DNA of 35,298 nucleotides from Asaia bogorensis (lineage in GTDB: Bacteria; Pseudomonadota; Alphaproteobacteria; CACIAM-22H2), in NCBI GenBank assembly GCA_945901855.1, contig CAMDLT010000043.1:1-35298 (forward strand). Reading direction: 5' to 3'. How positions within the stretch are numbered: the stretch's first letter is position 1; every line of letters begins with the position of its first letter. Both the position numbers and the translations under genes were made by a program. The notes beneath the pieces are model-generated. The model made no database searches and had not been told where the DNA came from. It saw nothing but the letters and a program-made list of their open reading frames with translations. Shown piece after piece: positions 33,357 through 35,298 of this stretch.

Positions 33357-34183
33357 GGCGGGCGCTTGTCACACTCGGCGCCGCCGTCGCCATGCTGGGG
33401 GCCATGATGGAGTCCGCATCGGCCCAGGAGAGCGTGCGTCTGCATGCCGCCGGATCGTTGCGCTCGGCGCTCAGCGAGATTGCCGAACGCTACGAAGCTT
33501 TGACGCAAACGAAGATTGTTGCAGTCTTCGGGGCGTCGGGCTTGCTGCGCGACCGGTTGGCGGGCGGCGAGACGGGCGAAGTTTTTGCGTCCGCCAACAT
33601 GGCGCACCCGCAAAGTCTGGGTACGGCCAAAAAGGCCGGTCCCACGGTGCTGTTCGCGCGCAACCGGCTTTGCGCACTCGCACGCGCCGACGCAAACGTG
33701 ACGAGCGCAACGCTGCTTGCACGGATGCTCGATCCAGCGTTGAAGCTTGGTACGTCAACGCCGCTTGCCGATCCGGCGGGCGACTACGCGTTTGCGCTGT
33801 TCGCGCGCGCCGAAGCGCTTGTGGCAGGCGCACGCGTTCGGCTCGAGCAAAAGGCGCTCAAACTGACAGGTGGGCCTGGCGCGCCGCCCCCACCGCCGGG
33901 GCGTAGCGTCTACGCCGCCAATCTTGTTGCCGGAAATGCCGATGTGTTTTTGGCGTACTGCACGGCGGCAAGCGAAGCCAAGGCGGAGGTGCCGGACCTC
34001 CAGATCGTCGATATTCCGGATGCGTTAGCGGTCGCCGCCGATTACGGCTTGACGTTGCTTGACGGCGCGCGGCCAGCAGCCGCGCAGTTTGCTATGTTCG
34101 TGCTCTCGCCGGAAGGCCAGCGCATCTTGCAACGTCGGGGCTTCGAAGCACCTGGCCTGCCCCTCGAGGAGAAGGTTCGATGA
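33353..34183 (+). CDS. ModA-like molybdate/tungstate binding protein
   Basis: A 276-residue secreted binding protein with a signal peptide (about residues 1-24, ASA-Q). It starts VRLHAAGSLRSALSEIAERY, the ModA-type oxyanion loop, followed by FGASGLLRDRLAGGETGEVF and ASANMAHP. Later it has GTSTPLADPAGDYAFALF and VAGNADVFLAYCTAA, where ModA proteins contact the ligand. It includes a proline-rich loop (GAPPPPPGRSVY). No ModB or ModC gene is near, so it may hand its ligand to TupBC or to a transporter elsewhere. It overlaps tupA and the next gene by 4 bases each. Molybdate is the likeliest ligand by family; not proven. Confidence 0.85.
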   Translation: MRRALVTLGAAVAMLGAMMESASAQESVRLHAAGSLRSALSEIAERYEALTQTKIVAVFGASGLLRDRLAGGETGEVFASANMAHPQSLGTAKKAGPTVLFARNRLCALARADANVTSATLLARMLDPALKLGTSTPLADPAGDYAFALFARAEALVAGARVRLEQKALKLTGGPGAPPPPPGRSVYAANLVAGNADVFLAYCTAASEAKAEVPDLQIVDIPDALAVAADYGLTLLDGARPAAAQFAMFVLSPEGQRILQRRGFEAPGLPLEEKVR

Positions 34184-34386
34184 AACTCAGCGCGCGCAAT
34201 ATTCTGCCCGGAAAAGTCGAAACGATCGCGAAGGGGCAAACCACTTCGCACGTCAAGATTAAGGTCGCCAAAGGCATCCTGGTCACGGCCTCGATCACCA
34301 ACGAGGCGGTCGATGAGCTGAAGCTCAAGCCCGGCGACAAAGTCAGCGCGATCACTAAGGCCTCCGACGTTATCGTCGGTAAGTAA
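34180..34386 (+). CDS. mop: Single-domain molbindin (Mop/TOBE protein)
   Basis: A 68-residue Mop-family protein, the single TOBE-like domain that assembles into multimers storing molybdate or tungstate in the cytosol. It reads MKLSARNILPGKVETIAKG, then SHVKIKVAKG and LKPGDKVSAITKASDVIVG, which match Clostridium and Sporomusa molbindins in pattern. The ATG overlaps the stop of the upstream gene (ATGA, 34180-34183). It fits the missing TOBE domain of TupC and supports a buffer role for metal oxyanions in this operon. Confidence 0.93.
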   Translation: MKLSARNILPGKVETIAKGQTTSHVKIKVAKGILVTASITNEAVDELKLKPGDKVSAITKASDVIVGK

Positions 34387-34390
34387 CGCT

Positions 34391-35173
34391 GTGCGGTTGT
34401 CGCGGCGCGACGCCTTGGTGGGACTGGCGGCGAGTAGCTTTACAGCTCCGGGCTTGGTCGGCGCCCAACCGACCGTGCGCGAGATCGTGGACTCGGCCGG
34501 TCGGCGCGTGCGCATCCCAGCGAACGTAACGCGCGTCTATGCGGCCGGCCCGCCCGCAAGCATTTTGCTGTTCGCGCTGGCGCCGGACGCGTTGCTCGGC
34601 TGGACGTCGGCTTTCAGGCCGAACGAACGGCCGTTTATACCCGAGCGTTACGCCGATTTGCCGACCCTAGGGCGGCTGACCGGCCGCGGCAACACGGCCA
34701 ATCCTGAGACGGTGTTGGCTGCGCGCCCGGATGTTGTTTTCGACTACGGCACTGTCAACGATACGTATGCTTCGCTCGCCGACCGCGTCCAGAGCCAGAC
34801 CGGCATTCCCTATCTGCTGATCGACGGTGCCTTCGATAAAATGGGCGCCGCGTTCGAGTTACTGGGCGACATTCTCGGGCGCCGCGCCCAGGGCGACGCG
34901 TTTGCGCGTGACGCGCGTGCGACGATGTCGGATGTCGCTTCGCGTGTCGCAAGGGTCGCACCGGCTGGTCGGCCGCGCGTCTATTACGCGCGCGGGCCGC
35001 GCGGCCTGGAAACCGGGCGTCCCGGCTCGATCAACGTCGAAGCGCTGGAGCGTGTGGGCGCGGTGAATGTCGCCGAGGAACTCGGGCAGGGCGGTCTTGC
35101 GCAGGTGTCGATCGAGCAGATACTGCACTGGAACCCCGACACGATCGTGGCGCTAGAGCAAATTCCGAGCTGA
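34391..35173 (+). pseudogene. TroA/BtuF-type binding protein cut at the C-terminus by an IS630 element
   Basis: The open frame gives 260 residues, against about 330-360 for the family. A twin-arginine-like signal (MRLSRRDALVGL) leads into VREIVDSAGRRVRIPANVTR, typical of siderophore/cobalamin/MolA-class binding proteins. The C-terminal part of domain 2 (INVEALERVGAVNVAEEL) is present up to ILHWNPDTIVAL. The text then changes after the TA at 35154-35155, reads five foreign residues (EQIPS) and stops. The likely cause is the IS630-family insertion just downstream. The ligand is unknown; the neighbours suggest molybdate or tungstate, as for Haemophilus MolA (inference). Only 4 bases separate it from the molbindin gene. 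Confidence 0.7.
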
Positions 35174-35221
35174 AGGAATCGCAGGGGATTCCCAACTGCC
35201 GCGAATTGTGATTCAAGCTTT

Positions 35222-35243
35222 GTACTGGAGTGGAGGCCAGTAC
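35222..35243 (+). promoter_or_regulatory. Hairpin carrying the transposase ribosome-binding site in its loop
   Basis: GTACTGG (35222-35228) and CCAGTAC (35237-35243) form a perfect 7-bp stem. The 8-base loop AGTGGAGG holds the Shine-Dalgarno GGAGG, 9 bases before the transposase ATG. Confidence 0.55.
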
Positions 35244-35245
35244 GG

Positions 35246-35298
35246 ATGGCGCGATCACTTTCTCAGGATTTGCGGTCTCGTGTTGTGGCGGCGGTTGC
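35246..35298 (+). CDS. IS630-family transposase, N-terminus only
   Basis: The window holds the first 17 codons, reading MARSLSQDLRSRVVAAV. This matches the conserved N-terminus of IS630-family transposases (M-A-R-x-L-S-x-D-L-R-x-R-V-V-A-A-V), the start of the DNA-binding helix-turn-helix region. A GGAGG lies 9 bases upstream. The rest is outside the window, so whether the transposase is intact cannot be judged. Confidence 0.85.
   Translation, partial: MARSLSQDLRSRVVAAV

Larger units (their letters stand above)
35156..35298 (+). mobile_element. Left end of an IS630-family insertion sequence (right end outside window)
   Basis: The inferred left boundary is after the TA at 35154-35155, which is the target dinucleotide of IS630-type elements. 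The leader contains a palindrome GGAATC / GATTCC (35175-35180 and 35187-35192) and the transposase start at 35246. The inverted repeat cannot be confirmed because the right end is beyond the window. Confidence 0.65.

Noticed and set aside
1..35298. CRISPR array or prophage
   Set aside because: No series of regularly spaced repeats and no phage structural, integrase or lysis genes are visible; the only mobile element is the IS630 end.

Overview
The window looks like a chromosomal stretch of a GC-rich alphaproteobacterium, probably Rhodospirillales-like (inference). Reasons: the order rpsA-sppA-ihfB-lapA; a chvI-chvG-hprK-rapZ-EIIA-HPr-EI-ahcY block with the short alphaproteobacterial HprK; a DivL-like tyrosine pseudo-histidine-kinase; a DUF2336 protein; and a two-domain cold-shock protein. 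Most of it is ordinary core genome. The right end (about 30.0-35.3 kb) is an accessory tungstate/molybdate locus cut by an insertion sequence.

Layout. 1-5.0 kb (+): end of rpsA, sppA, ihfB, a LapA-type membrane protein, an ornithine-cyclodeaminase-family reductase and a double cold-shock protein. 5.0-7.0 kb (-): rlmJ and a lone ferric-iron binding protein with Fur-like operator candidates upstream. 7.1-9.6 kb (+): a DUF2336 protein and a degenerate GGDEF/EAL-like protein. 9.6-19.7 kb (-): divL-like, ahcY, ptsI, ptsH, EIIA-Man, rapZ, hprK, chvG and chvI, listed from low to high coordinate; transcription runs the other way. This is an envelope-stress two-component system joined to a regulatory PTS with no sugar permease. 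19.9-21.0 kb (+): a HugZ-like haem/flavin-fold protein and an orphan 68-aa gene flanked by hairpins. 21.1-25.7 kb (-): a zinc-finger protein, polA, two small proline-rich ORFs and a 387-aa protein with cyclase-like motifs. 25.9-30.0 kb (+): an ABC ATPase, a lipoprotein lipase, msrQ, tRNA-Arg(CCG) and an MFS transporter.

30.0-35.3 kb: an excisionase-type HTH regulator fused to a substrate-binding-like domain is divergent from tupB-tupC-tupA, a ModA-like binding protein, a single-domain molbindin and a TroA/BtuF-type binding protein, all tightly spaced or overlapping. Downstream of the regulator is the remnant of a MOSC-domain (molybdenum-cofactor-related) gene whose middle has been deleted. 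The last binding protein is cut at its C-terminus by an IS630-family element whose transposase start lies at the window edge.

Best candidates for something new: the Mo/W locus with three classes of binding protein; the 387-aa cyclase-like protein with two small partner ORFs; the DUF2336 plus degenerate GGDEF/EAL pair; and the paired operator-like sites before the iron-binding protein. All functional calls rest on motif reading alone; no database search was possible.
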